In this document: positions 1-10,734 of the stretch, piece after piece | Layout of the letters: every line of letters begins with the position of its first letter | Numbering within the stretch: the stretch's first letter is position 1 | Source: Odontocerum albicorne | Lineage: Eukaryota; Arthropoda; Insecta; Trichoptera; Odontoceridae | NCBI GenBank assembly: GCA_949825065.1 | Contig: OX463854.1 | Span: forward strand, 12,871,112 to 12,935,111 | Reading direction: 5' to 3' | DNA: 64,000 nt | Position numbers and translations under genes: made by a program | The notes under the pieces: model-generated | What the model was told of the DNA's origin: nothing | The model's database searches: none | The model's input: only the letters and a program-made list of their open reading frames with translations

Positions 1-830
1 ATAAAGAATTCTTGAACGTGATGTTGAAGTTATAATGCGGTTGAAATTGTATATGTGATAGGTTAGAGAGGGGACGTAAATGCATACCGCCATCTTTTTG
101 GAAAGATCTAGCCAAAAGTGTTTATTTCTTTCCCCTGTAATGAACACGCTTTGTCCGGAGGACTCGCCAGTTGTTGCGCTATCGTTATGAAACTATTTCA
201 ATATTTCAATCTCGACATTTCTGGATAGTGATTACATTAGGACTGTCTTCTAAGTTCTATTTCTTTCAATTTAAATTAAATCTCTCGGTGATTTTGGTTT
301 ATATTTTTTTATTAAAGTAAATATCTCGGTGATTTTGGTTTATAAATTTATTTTTTTACGGAAACACGTTCCACTGACATAGTGTTGCATGCTTAACAAT
401 CCTAATCATTATACACAAAACGCCACTATTTTCCAGAACAGGGACGTTCTTTGCGATTCTTTTCAATATTTTTGACTCCTTTGATACCAATAGCGCACTT
501 TATTATAAACGTTTTCATTTGCGGTCAGTGCGGTGCAGCCGTTCAACTTTATATCAAGGGTTATCAAATGTGCACATTACTTCTCCACGTTCAAGAGATG
601 ATCGCAAAAATATTCATTTTCTAAAATCGGGATTAAATCAATTTTACGTTACTTAGATAAGCTCCTTAACTGGAAGAAGTTGACGTTTAACAACAATTCT
701 ACCAGCTTAATAATTATATCCACAAAAGTTGAAATAACTTAACAAAAATATCTTGTTATCCTGGTTCAGAAACAAAGTTTCAAAATGTAAGCATATTACT
801 TTTTCAGCTTTAATGGGCTAAGAATGTTTC
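1..830. other. Left flank, no gene recognised
   Basis: AT-rich sequence with no credible reading frame on either strand. A 26-bp segment containing tctcggtgattttggttt occurs twice with a 41-bp period at about 277-342. Nothing else stands out. Confidence 0.5.
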
Positions 831-837
831 TTGAGTA

Positions 838-985
838 AAAGCTATTGTTTTAGAAATGATGAACTCTCTTCTTTATTGTTAGATCGAATAAGTTATGAAT
901 TGAAAAATGAATGTCTTAAACAAAGATTATCTTCGTTAAAATTCACAATTGTCAATCGATCGATAAATATTAATAGGTTTATCCA
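838..985. repeat. Unit B of a duplicated host segment (left copy)
   Basis: This stretch, from gctattgttttagaaatgat to cgataaatat, is matched with scattered substitutions at 12435-12580. The two copies flank the nested LTR elements. The right copy is embedded in a tandem arrangement A-B-A, so this one is best read as the left part of an older tandem array split by the retroelement insertions. The open frame here is short and not supported as a gene. Confidence 0.7.
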
Positions 986-1040
986 TATTCTCCTTATTTA
1001 CTCATTTCAATTGCATTACTAAAACCCTAGATGTAACAAT

Positions 1041-2469
1041 TTTCAGACTTTTTCCCTTTAATTAATTAAGTTGGATTACTAAAAGCCTGGATGTTACAAT
1101 GTATGACTCTTACTCCGGTAGCTCAGTATAGGTAAAACAAGGCTCAATAAGATCTCAAGATGTCGTGGGAAGAGGTAGGCATTCGTCAGTGCTTGGGTAG
1201 GTATAAATACATAATGAAACACATATTTGCTGTTAATTGGTTATATATTTAATCCTGACGAGCTGATACTCCGTCAGGAAAATCAAATGGGCAGATTTCT
1301 CTCTGCTACTCCGCTAACCTTTCAGATGGACAGGCAGTCGAAGTAATTTATTATCACACAACAGTCCGTTGCGGAAATGTGTCAATTCTCAAAGATTAGA
1401 TCTCGCCAATCTCTAGAATACTCAAATATCACCATAAAATGACAAGCAAAAGAGGATAAATAAGGTTGATCTTACTCCAATACAGGACAAAATGTATTAT
1501 CCCAGATCCGCTTCAAGTGTATGACCAGGTCGACTCGTATATGGCCCTCTGACCTTATACTGTTACTACAGGGCCGCTGATGTGAAGAAATTCCCTCAGT
1601 GGTTGGCGACCGCCAATTCGTGCCGTAATACACCCACACGACTCAGTTCCTCGGGAATTTACCGGACAAATTGTATCAAATAAGAATGAACAATCAAATG
1701 TGAGAAAAGCTTGTTCAAGTTCGCGAACAGCGTCAAGACGAGAATGATGTTGACTTGATAACTTCGTGGCGAGAAAGAGCTCGGAAGATCGCGGTCCCTT
1801 AATTTAAGGGATCTCAGCCTAGCGCCGCCATTTTGGAACTCTATAGAAAGTCCCTCGCGACCGTTAAAAAAATCATAAATCTTTTCGTTATTTTGCCAAT
1901 GAATAGTCTATTTAAACTTTCACAGCGTAATTAAGTCGAGAATCCTTTTTGTATAACATCCGGTGAAACTTATTGTTTAAGAGACAATACTGGACCCTTC
2001 TTTTTTTTAATGTATCTCGAGTGAATTGTTATTCTCAGCCGTTGTTTTCAATATTTAACTATGTCCGTAATAAATTAAGCGCGACGTATTTCTTTAGAAA
2101 GGAGAAGAGAAATTTTTTGACCCCTTTTTTTCTCTCGCATGACAATCGCGGTCATAAAAGCGCCTTCGCCCTCGAAATATATCTTGCGCAAAGTTTTATT
2201 TTCTTTTCTTAGTAACAATAGTTATCTGTGACTGCAATAAAACAGATCGCAGACGGAACACTAATTACCGATCCTCATAAAGTGTCGTGTATTTCTATAC
2301 AAATGGGAAGACAAGCCAGCCACTCGAGGCAGTTAAGTTTGAAACAATAGGAAGCAATCCTTCTCGAAAATGACGCAAGATCTCCCTTTGACTGCTCTGG
2401 TTCACTATTTTTAATGGTTATTTTTTAACTACAATAAACTAATTGGTCGGCCGTACCCAAGTCCTGACA
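1041..2469 (-). repeat. 3' LTR of Ty3/Gypsy-type retrotransposon
   Basis: This 1429-bp direct repeat matches 9302-10730 without a difference that I could see, and the lengths are equal. In element orientation (minus strand) it begins TGTCAGGACTTGGG and ends AAAGTCTGAAA. A purine-rich AAAATGGAG lies immediately upstream at 2470-2478, in the place of a polypurine tract. CAAT follows at 1037-1040, matching CAAT at 10731-10734 as a 4-bp target duplication. The ending is not the usual CA, which is a mild oddity. The short open frame inside it (1973-2212) is duplicated in the other LTR and is not taken as a gene. Confidence 0.9.
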
Positions 2470-4646
2470 CTCCATTTTATGTTACCGAAGAAAAAAAAAT
2501 AATAAAAAAAAAAAAAATAATAATTCAAGTACTGATTACGGCCCTGTGTCAATTGGTCATACACCTGCTTGCCGAAACAAGGATTAGATACTATGCTAAA
2601 GGGCATGACGTTACTGGGTCATGCCGGATACGCTCGTGGACGATTTAATAAGCCCCTGCATTTGCGAAAGAGTAGGAAACCACGAAAAACTAACTCTCAG
2701 GGCTTCCCTATCTAAGAACACCTGGAAACAGTTAAACATTTTATAGAGCAAGGCACAATACAGGAGAACATCAATTATCGCCTTCCCCTCAACATGGTTA
2801 CACATAATAAGTCTTATTATTATTTTTACAAAAAAAAAGAAACATACAACATTTAGGATAACAAGACAAAACAGTCACAAGAGTAATGTTCAAGAACAGA
2901 TACTATCGCCTTCTCTACAGCATGGTTACACATAATAATTCTTATTAATTTACAATAGAAAAATGTACAAACATTTAAGATTACAAAGGCAACACACTCA
3001 CAAGAGTAATGCCCAAAAACAGATCAAGTTACTTAATAGTAATTATGTTAGTTCACAACGGCTTCCCCAGAACCGGATCCGATAGTCTGCACTTTTAGGG
3101 GCACTGATTTAGTTTCTTAACCTAATCACTTAAATTAAGGAAGCAAGGAGAGTTTCCTCCCGCTTGTCTGGTGATCTTTGATATTGCAAGATACAAGTCT
3201 GGCGATATATCAATAATGAGACTATATAAGACATATTTAACATACGATTTTCCATTACACGGCCCTGAGACACCACTCATAGGGGCGACATCTGACTATA
3301 GGCCTCCTCCAGGTCTAAAAACTGACAAGAAACAGTTACACTTGGTTATACAATACAGCAAATATGTGTTTATAATATCATCACCTCGGGGATCGTCATC
3401 CCTTTAGTGCCAATTCTCGTGCTAGCCAGAGTCGTCAGTGCGACGCCCACCCACATCACGGACGGTGCCAAAACTCGCATGATCCATAAAATACCATGGT
3501 TATCCGGGCACCGACGGTGCCATGAGCGTCCACCTAGACCGGGAGCACATGCAAATTTGGGTTCATGACGCCCATGGTTGGAGTCACACTCAACAACCCC
3601 CACTGGATGTATATAGGCCATCCGTAAGCCTCCACTGGATGTATATAGGCCATCCGTAAGCCTTTCGCTGATTGGTTGGAGCCTACTCCACAACCGTTGT
3701 CACCAGTGCGACACCCGCGGACCCAAATGGCGGAGCCAAGTTGTACATGTTGTCCACGCACAAAACTACGGTCGTCCTTGTCCCAATGGTGCCCACGAGC
3801 GCCCACCTAAGTCGTCGGTGCGACGGCCGCAGAACCAACGGGCGGAGCCAAGATGTGCATGACGTAGTCATACCATACTATGCACCTCCGTGTACCGATG
3901 GCGTCACGGACGCCTGCCCACCTGGACCGGACTGACAATAAAACCTTTGTCACCAGTGTGACGCCTGCAGGCCCAAAGGGCGGAGTCCATACATACTACT
4001 ACGGATGTCCCCGTACCAATGGTCCACAAGCGCCCACCTAAGTCGTCGGTGCGACGGCCGCAGAACCAACGGGCGGAGCCAAGATGTGCATGACGTAGTC
4101 ATATCATACTATGCACCTCCGTGTACCGATGGCGTCGCGGACGCCTGCCCACCTAGACCGGACTGACAGTTACAATAAAAAAAAATATACAAAACAACAA
4201 AAAAAATCATTGGCCGAAGCCTCACAATTAAGGATATCCCATCGAAAGCCCCCCCACCAAGGCACGCACCAAATCCTTTTCATTCATACTTCCCAGCAGC
4301 ACTTCAAAAACCCCTGTAGCAACCCCACTCATTCTCTATCATAGAGCTGCCTTCCATTCAACCTATACGACCTAGTGCCAGGTGAGCGACCCTTGATAGA
4401 ACAGGATAAGGAATTGATAAGGATGTATCCAATGTGACATCATGAGGAAGTGAGCGCCGACGCTCTATTAAAAGACGTGCATACAAACGCTATGCTATCA
4501 GCAAAAATTCACCACTCATTGTCCAGCACATGGTCTATTGAGCGCCACCATATTTTTTTTCTTGGAACATGGAAACCTAATTTGGTAAAACTGAATTACC
4601 ACAAGTGCCACGGCAGCTCTCGCGTCAATTCACCGTAATGGAGCCT
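2470..4646 (-). other. Retroelement interior downstream of pol, non-coding
   Basis: Between the end of the integrase remnant and the 3' LTR there is no recognisable envelope or other gene. The region holds three local duplications: about 2771-3027 (two copies of a roughly 130-bp unit containing catggttacacataataa), 3601-3661 (two 31-bp copies of cactggatgtatataggcca plus flank) and 3792-4168 (two copies 231 bp apart). Part of it, 3390-4170, is clearly GC-richer than the rest of the window. Confidence 0.6.
3390..4170. repeat. GC-rich duplicated block inside the retroelement
   Basis: GC-rich patch in an AT-rich window. A segment of about 147 bp starting near gcccacctaagtcgtcggtg (3801) recurs 231 bp later (4032) with very few differences, and shorter related pieces such as gcggagccaag recur around 3731. 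Overlapping open frames on both strands reflect the composition. No protein family is recognised. It may be captured sequence or a decayed part of the element. Confidence 0.6.
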
Positions 4647-4812
4647 TTATTCCACCTTGGCGATGTCTTTGACGCGAAATTTACCTGCCACTTTCCCCTT
4701 CAGGTCAGACAGTTCATATATTGTGTCGGAAATTTACCTTGTGACCACACACTTGACAAATCGGGGCGCTAATTTGTTGCTGAAATATCGCCCAGCGTTT
4801 GATTGGCTAGAA
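4647..4812 (-). pseudogene. Integrase C-terminal fragment (Gypsy pol)
   Basis: The minus-strand frame reads AGRYFSNKLAPRFVKCVV, then an in-frame TAA, then DTIYELSDLKGKVAGKF and VKDIAKVE before a stop at 4647-4649. This has the shape of the region after the integrase core in Ty3/Gypsy elements: a KLAPRF block, a Y-L-D-GK block and a V-K-D-I block, which leads into the end of pol. The internal stop shows it is not translated as one product. Upstream, 4813-6121 is too short for a full RT thumb, RNase H and integrase core, so most of pol is deleted. A short match to an integrase-like stretch around 5140-5160 (FVKWF) is too weak to call. Confidence 0.7.
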
Positions 4813-6121
4813 TACCCTCTCCATACCACCTGTCCAACTAGGTGGTTTATAACCTAGGTGTAAACTACACCAAGCAGCGCTTAGCTTCCAGCCTGCCACA
4901 ACCTATCTGTACTTTTAACCTAAAGGTTGTTCCCTTTGCCTTATACCATTAGTTATTGCAAAAGTGCGAACAAAACGTTCTTCCGGCACGGCCCCTCTAT
5001 TCGGAGAACGATCCATGATGGGGCAGGGTAGAGATTATGGCGATGAGAAGAAAGGTGAACTCATCTTACTATTCTCACAGTATCATTGAGGCATGAACAA
5101 TCCTTCCCTAGGTGTTCGCATCACTCGCATTGGTTTACTCTAAACCACTTGACGAACACGTAATTAATGAGGAATTAAACCTCTCCTATACTAGTCTTCT
5201 GCGGATCATGGCGGGGATATTTATTCCTCATATACCTTTAACTAATAATTTTCGATGACGCCACCTCAACGATGAAGTTTAAACAACTTGCCAACTTTAT
5301 ACTACGGCCAGCATCGTGAAAACATGCTCCGCTCCCGATGAAGGAGGTTAAACGAACATGTTGCTTCAATACTGCATGGTATACTCGCTCGCTTGTATAC
5401 AGACATGCGCCCTAAGGTCTCTGATTTCCTGCCCGAGCACAATAAAGTTGTCACCACGCGTTATATATGTAGACGTTCTAAAAATCAGGGTGTGTAATAC
5501 CCTTGCGATAGAAAAACAAATCAAAGTTTTTTTTTTCGCCCTTTGGTGACATACTTGTACTAATTAATCAGCGATCTAGGTTTCTATTACATCTGCGGTA
5601 TCATGAAGCTTATGGCTGGCGAGCTTACCGCAAGGCTAGGCGTTGTTTCGAAAATTAAACTGAACTAACTACAATATACGGGTAATACGAGTAAAATTCT
5701 AACTTATTTACCATGCCGCTGGTTATGAAACTTCTACAATATTACTCTCTACTAGGAACCCTCCTGAGTTCGTCGCGGTACGTAAGATGACCTAGACATT
5801 TGCATGCGTCATCGCAAAATTCGGATTTGTATAACCCTGTAGTACGGCTTCCTAATACACGCACAGGCACAAACAATTATAGCCGTACGTCTAGAAGGCA
5901 ACCTCAAAGGAACACAATACCAAATACAATACATAGGCACAAATACAATACAATACTAACAGAAATGAAATTATAAATATAATTAATGCAACAAAAAAAA
6001 ATTACAATTCAGGACAATAATATGCATGGCAGATAATCAGATACGGAAAAACACACAAGAATTATAACTCTCAAGCCTTTACCTGAGATCAATAAAGTCA
6101 ATAATTAATTATCTCCAAGAC
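4813..6121 (-). other. Degenerate or deleted pol region
   Basis: No continuous frame is found where the RT C-terminus, RNase H and integrase core should lie. The space is about 1.3 kb, roughly half of what these domains need, which implies deletion as well as decay. Confidence 0.5.
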
Positions 6122-6500
6122 TCACAGTCCTGTTTGCATATTATTAAACCAACATGGTACAGAACCCTGGTCACCCTGATCGGCGAACAATTGTTCCATC
6201 ATTCGTTGCATCTCAGCAGGAATGTTTTTTAAGCCAAATGGGGTGACCACAAACCGATATTGTCCCCGGCCCTCTACAAAGAGTGCCGTCTTACGTTTAG
6301 ACTCTTTGCTTAATGGCATTAGCCAAAACTCATGGCTCAGATCTAAAGCAGTGAGGTAGCGCGTATCTCGAAGATTGTCGAGAATTCGGTTGATGTTAGG
6401 TAACCGATAACAGTCCGTCTGCGTCACGGAATTTAGTTTGCGGGGTCCAATACAATTCGAGCAGAAGCATACTTTTTCGGAACAATAGAGGCATTATTGA
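6122..6500 (-). pseudogene. Reverse transcriptase fragment (Gypsy pol)
   Basis: Minus-strand translation gives RKLNSVTQTDCYRLPNINRI, then TRYLTALDLSHEFWLMPL, KRKTALFVEGRGQYRF and VVTPFGLKNIPAEMQRMM. These are the classical Ty3/Gypsy RT blocks: the R-LN-VT-D-YPLP block, the ALDL block containing the first catalytic Asp, and the TPFGL-N-P-FQ-M block. An N-terminal piece (NNASIVPKKYASARIVLD) lies in another frame just upstream, so there is a frameshift near 6440. The frame ends before the YxDD catalytic box, which I cannot find downstream. The polymerase is therefore dead. Confidence 0.85.
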
Positions 6501-6554
6501 GCCATTAACTCCTACTCGAATGAGAAAACAATTTCGGCGTAAGCCCGGAACGCT

Positions 6555-6965
6555 TCAAAAGGGAATGCCGAGTACTAAGCAAGTATCTAAAGAAGGAACT
6601 ACCTGGAATTCCACCAACACAGTTTGGTGGTCATAATGTAAAGGCAACTGGATCGTACCCAGCACCCGATGTCCCTGACTATCAGCCGTGTGAGCGACTC
6701 CCTCAGTAGTTCGTATAATAAACCGTAAGTCCTAAAAATTCTTGTACAAATTACCACCTATTACGTTAATTGCTGCACCTGAATCTAACAACGCCCTAAA
6801 TGGTGAGCCCTGAATTTCACAATGAAGATAGGGTCTCTCATCCCTAGCATTTGAAATTTCTATGGCACTAAGGTTACGGCTATTATTTCTTAATTCTATT
6901 GTATTTGACCAACCCCCTAGTTCCGAATTACCTTGACCGGGTTGGTCCTCTATCTGTTTTTGGAA
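6555..6965 (-). pseudogene. Aspartic protease (Gypsy pro), broken by a stop
   Basis: It directly continues the gag frame after one UAA codon at 6966-6968. The translation contains LHCEIQGSPFRALLDSGAAI with the retropepsin DSGA catalytic motif, then NVIGG. An in-frame TAG at 6732-6734 interrupts it, followed by TTEGVAHTADSQGHRVLGT and a second conserved part ending CLVLGIPF and a stop at 6555-6557. The order gag, protease, RT fits Ty3/Gypsy. The protease would be inactive unless the internal stop were suppressed. Confidence 0.8.
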
Positions 6966-8129
6966 TTAAACAAAACTCGGCGGCGGACGCGAAGTATCCG
7001 TCAGCAAAGTAAAAGGTCTAGAAGTCTCGGCACGACTCCTTACGCGATTACTTGGCGACTTATCCGGTTCCTTCTGGATAAGTGGTTTGTGCGGACAGTC
7101 GCGGGCAATATGATGCGGATGATTGCACAAGAAACACCTCAACAAGGTCGGCCCTCTACCGATAACCTTCTGTGAGACGGATGACACACGTGCCCTTACC
7201 CTTGGCTGCATCTGCAGCGGCCGGGGTGATACCTCACCACTCCTGTTCATTTGTTCGAAAGAGGCACATACTCTTTCCATCTCTCGTACTGACGCAGGCC
7301 GCGTACTGACAAGGACTGAGCTAAACCTAACGTGAAGCCCTCTCTTGAACACCTGTAACAGCTCCACCTCTGTCAAGGCAGAGTCCAGTGTACTGTTTAC
7401 CTCCAAAATTCGGGAGATATAATCGGTGGAAGATTCTTCGTGACCCTGCTTGGATGCCCAAATATCCAGCTTTCTATCTATCATAAAACTCTCCGATTCG
7501 AACCTCTCCAAAAAATGTGCCTTCAATGTAGCCCATCTCATAGGGTTCCTATACGTAATCCTGAAAAAGGTCAGGGCTCTGTCGCGCAAAAATTCAGGTA
7601 GGACGGGAGAGAGAGAGTCTACATCGAACCTACGTGCGTGTGCTATTTCCTCGAGCCTAACCAAAAACTGACGTACGCTACCCGAGCCATTAAACGGATC
7701 CACTGGCCACGATGAAAAATTGATATTTAATGGAGGTAATTGATTACCTCTAGTGCTAGGAGACGGCAACATTCCCAAGTCTCTTGAAGGGCAAGACCCG
7801 GTAAATGGCAAGGAAGAGTCCGAACGAGGGGCTGTCGCTCCGGAAACCAGTTCCATAGAAAATTCCGGGGCTCCTCGCAAATTAACATGTGCCTTAGACC
7901 TTTGAGGCAATATAACCTCTTCTGTAGGAGAGTGAACGAGGCCCCGATTGTAGCTCCATGCTTGCCGACGCAACCTGGGGAGTTTGTTACCCGGAGTGAT
8001 TCCCCTTTCCATCAATTCCCCAATCAATCTCTCCTTAGTTGCACTCGTAATATTGTCAATAGGACTCATTGTGGACTTATCCTCAGCTAGCAAGGTGAGA
8101 GTTCTATCTGAAAGATTAGAAATCCCCAA
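6966..8129 (-). CDS. gag: Gag polyprotein of Ty3/Gypsy-type retrotransposon
   Basis: This 387-codon open frame looks intact. It would encode the structural protein that forms the cytoplasmic particle packaging the element RNA. Residues about 140-270 resemble the Retrotrans_gag capsid core (WPVDPFNGSGSVRQFLVRLE, LRDRALTFFRI, LKAHFLERFE). Residues 332-345 form a CCHC zinc knuckle, CFLCNHPHHIARDC, with C-X2-C-X4-H-X4-C spacing. A basic linker precedes the knuckle. The first Met of the frame was taken as start, but a later Met is possible. The stop is followed in the same frame by the protease, so a gag-pro product would need read-through of UAA or the stop may be a mutation. It is the best preserved part of an otherwise dead element. 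Confidence 0.88.
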   Translation of the reverse strand: MGISNLSDRTLTLLAEDKSTMSPIDNITSATKERLIGELMERGITPGNKLPRLRRQAWSYNRGLVHSPTEEVILPQRSKAHVNLRGAPEFSMELVSGATAPRSDSSLPFTGSCPSRDLGMLPSPSTRGNQLPPLNINFSSWPVDPFNGSGSVRQFLVRLEEIAHARRFDVDSLSPVLPEFLRDRALTFFRITYRNPMRWATLKAHFLERFESESFMIDRKLDIWASKQGHEESSTDYISRILEVNSTLDSALTEVELLQVFKRGLHVRFSSVLVSTRPASVREMERVCASFEQMNRSGEVSPRPLQMQPRVRARVSSVSQKVIGRGPTLLRCFLCNHPHHIARDCPHKPLIQKEPDKSPSNRVRSRAETSRPFTLLTDTSRPPPSFV

Positions 8130-8929
8130 GACTCTAGGCCACGCTGTTATTAATACGCGTTCCCAATCTCAGGAATAGCCTTCACCAGAAATTCCAATCG
8201 CATGTAATCGAAGAAAACAACTCTACCTTAAAGGCCTAAAATAGAATAATACAATAAGTTCGATCACCCGGCCACGCTATTATAACACCGGTCTACTACT
8301 ACTCTCGCCGACCAGATGTACGACAGCTAGTATTCGTCAAACTTAATTAGCGAAACAGCCGGACGGCTCTGAACGAATAATGTTATAGTTGGCAAACTTA
8401 GTGCTCTAAATATTCTATTTTTTGTTGATGATTTAAAAATCTTCAAAGCGATCCAAACTCCGGAATACGCCACTAACTCTATCCAACCGGAAAGAAAACG
8501 TAACGAATTATTCCTTGCCAATGCAACAAGGAACTTCTATCAGCTGCTAATCACCCGGCCAATCACAAGAAACTATGGCGTTCCACTAGCTCTGCCTACC
8601 CGATTACCGGCCAAATTCGAGATTATACTCCTCGTAAAACTACGCTCAACTCGAATTTTTCTAATTTTAGAAAATAACTACCTACACTCGCACAGCTTTT
8701 ATCAACCGCACGTTATTAGTTAGTTATTATATTTTATTTAATAAATAAAATAAAATCCTCAACTCATACACAAAATGACCGCCAAACAAAACGGTACTCG
8801 AATCAATTTCCGCCCGACCGACTTGACTGAAGTACAAAGCCTATGCTTTGTTGTTTTAACGGTCCTGAATTGCTTTCGATTCTTTACCGAGTTATACGCA
8901 GTTAATCAAAATAATATAACAAAATTATA
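8130..8929 (-). other. Retroelement leader between repeats and gag
   Basis: In element orientation this is the long 5' leader upstream of gag. No conserved frame or known motif was found in it. Confidence 0.4.
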
Positions 8930-9236
8930 CACCGTATACAATACAACAATGCACAAAATTTCGAATAAAAACAGGAAGAAAAGAAAGAAGAAAACATAAA
9001 ATTCAAATACACAGTACACAACAAAGCAATGCACAAGATATTCAAATCAAAAAAAGAAAAAAAAAAACATAAAACTCCAATACACAGTATACAATAAAGC
9101 AATGCACAAGATATTCAAATCGAAAAATGAAAAAAGAAGAAAAAAAACATAAAATTCCAATACACAGTACACAACACAGCAATGCACAAATTATTCTAGT
9201 ACCAAAAGAAGAAAGAAAGGAAAAAAACATAAAAAT
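8930..9236 (-). repeat. Tandem repeat in the retroelement 5' leader
   Basis: About four imperfect copies of a 68-90 bp unit built around caatgcacaa, a purine-rich tract and aaaacataaaattc-aatacacag. Unit length differs mainly through the A/G-rich tract. The block lies between the presumed primer binding site and gag. Open frames crossing it are repeat artefacts. Confidence 0.75.
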
Positions 9237-9282
9237 ACAAATTATACCGTCCAAGCCCGACGACGAACCTCTAGGTAGGCCC

Positions 9283-9300
9283 CGCGTTGAAAGGCGGCCA
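9283..9300 (-). promoter_or_regulatory. Putative primer binding site
   Basis: One base inside the 5' LTR, the minus strand reads TGGCCGCCTTTCAACGCG. It starts with TGG, the complement of the CCA end of a tRNA, in the expected place. I cannot name the priming tRNA. Confidence 0.5.
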
Positions 9301-9301
9301 G

Positions 9302-10730
9302 TTTCAGACTTTTTCCCTTTAATTAATTAAGTTGGATTACTAAAAGCCTGGATGTTACAATGTATGACTCTTACTCCGGTAGCTCAGTATAGGTAAAACA
9401 AGGCTCAATAAGATCTCAAGATGTCGTGGGAAGAGGTAGGCATTCGTCAGTGCTTGGGTAGGTATAAATACATAATGAAACACATATTTGCTGTTAATTG
9501 GTTATATATTTAATCCTGACGAGCTGATACTCCGTCAGGAAAATCAAATGGGCAGATTTCTCTCTGCTACTCCGCTAACCTTTCAGATGGACAGGCAGTC
9601 GAAGTAATTTATTATCACACAACAGTCCGTTGCGGAAATGTGTCAATTCTCAAAGATTAGATCTCGCCAATCTCTAGAATACTCAAATATCACCATAAAA
9701 TGACAAGCAAAAGAGGATAAATAAGGTTGATCTTACTCCAATACAGGACAAAATGTATTATCCCAGATCCGCTTCAAGTGTATGACCAGGTCGACTCGTA
9801 TATGGCCCTCTGACCTTATACTGTTACTACAGGGCCGCTGATGTGAAGAAATTCCCTCAGTGGTTGGCGACCGCCAATTCGTGCCGTAATACACCCACAC
9901 GACTCAGTTCCTCGGGAATTTACCGGACAAATTGTATCAAATAAGAATGAACAATCAAATGTGAGAAAAGCTTGTTCAAGTTCGCGAACAGCGTCAAGAC
10001 GAGAATGATGTTGACTTGATAACTTCGTGGCGAGAAAGAGCTCGGAAGATCGCGGTCCCTTAATTTAAGGGATCTCAGCCTAGCGCCGCCATTTTGGAAC
10101 TCTATAGAAAGTCCCTCGCGACCGTTAAAAAAATCATAAATCTTTTCGTTATTTTGCCAATGAATAGTCTATTTAAACTTTCACAGCGTAATTAAGTCGA
10201 GAATCCTTTTTGTATAACATCCGGTGAAACTTATTGTTTAAGAGACAATACTGGACCCTTCTTTTTTTTAATGTATCTCGAGTGAATTGTTATTCTCAGC
10301 CGTTGTTTTCAATATTTAACTATGTCCGTAATAAATTAAGCGCGACGTATTTCTTTAGAAAGGAGAAGAGAAATTTTTTGACCCCTTTTTTTCTCTCGCA
10401 TGACAATCGCGGTCATAAAAGCGCCTTCGCCCTCGAAATATATCTTGCGCAAAGTTTTATTTTCTTTTCTTAGTAACAATAGTTATCTGTGACTGCAATA
10501 AAACAGATCGCAGACGGAACACTAATTACCGATCCTCATAAAGTGTCGTGTATTTCTATACAAATGGGAAGACAAGCCAGCCACTCGAGGCAGTTAAGTT
10601 TGAAACAATAGGAAGCAATCCTTCTCGAAAATGACGCAAGATCTCCCTTTGACTGCTCTGGTTCACTATTTTTAATGGTTATTTTTTAACTACAATAAAC
10701 TAATTGGTCGGCCGTACCCAAGTCCTGACA
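9302..10730 (-). repeat. 5' LTR of Ty3/Gypsy-type retrotransposon
   Basis: Partner of the 1041-2469 repeat, same length (1429 bp) and apparently identical. In minus orientation it starts TGTCAGGACTTGGG. It is flanked by CAAT at 10731-10734. Because both LTRs are copied from one template at insertion, their identity implies a recent insertion or recent gene conversion. Confidence 0.9.
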
Positions 10731-10734
10731 CAAT

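Larger units (their letters stand above)
1041..10730 (-). mobile_element. Ty3/Gypsy-type LTR retrotransposon, defective
   Basis: Complete LTR-to-LTR element of 9690 bp on the minus strand. Its order is LTR, primer site, leader repeats, gag with CCHC knuckle, protease with DSGA, RT fragment, integrase C-terminus, non-coding block, polypurine-like tract, LTR. The gag-pro-RT-integrase order marks Ty3/Gypsy rather than Copia. Pol is truncated and frameshifted. The target duplication is CAAT. The flanks on both sides are pieces of an older LTR of the same family. Confidence 0.9.

Noticed and set aside
1973..2212. 79-codon frame, also at 10234-10473
   Set aside because: It lies wholly inside both LTRs and is duplicated with them. 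No protein features.
3370..3935. Overlapping frames on both strands in the GC-rich block
   Set aside because: Open because of composition, no codon bias or family match, and the block is internally duplicated.
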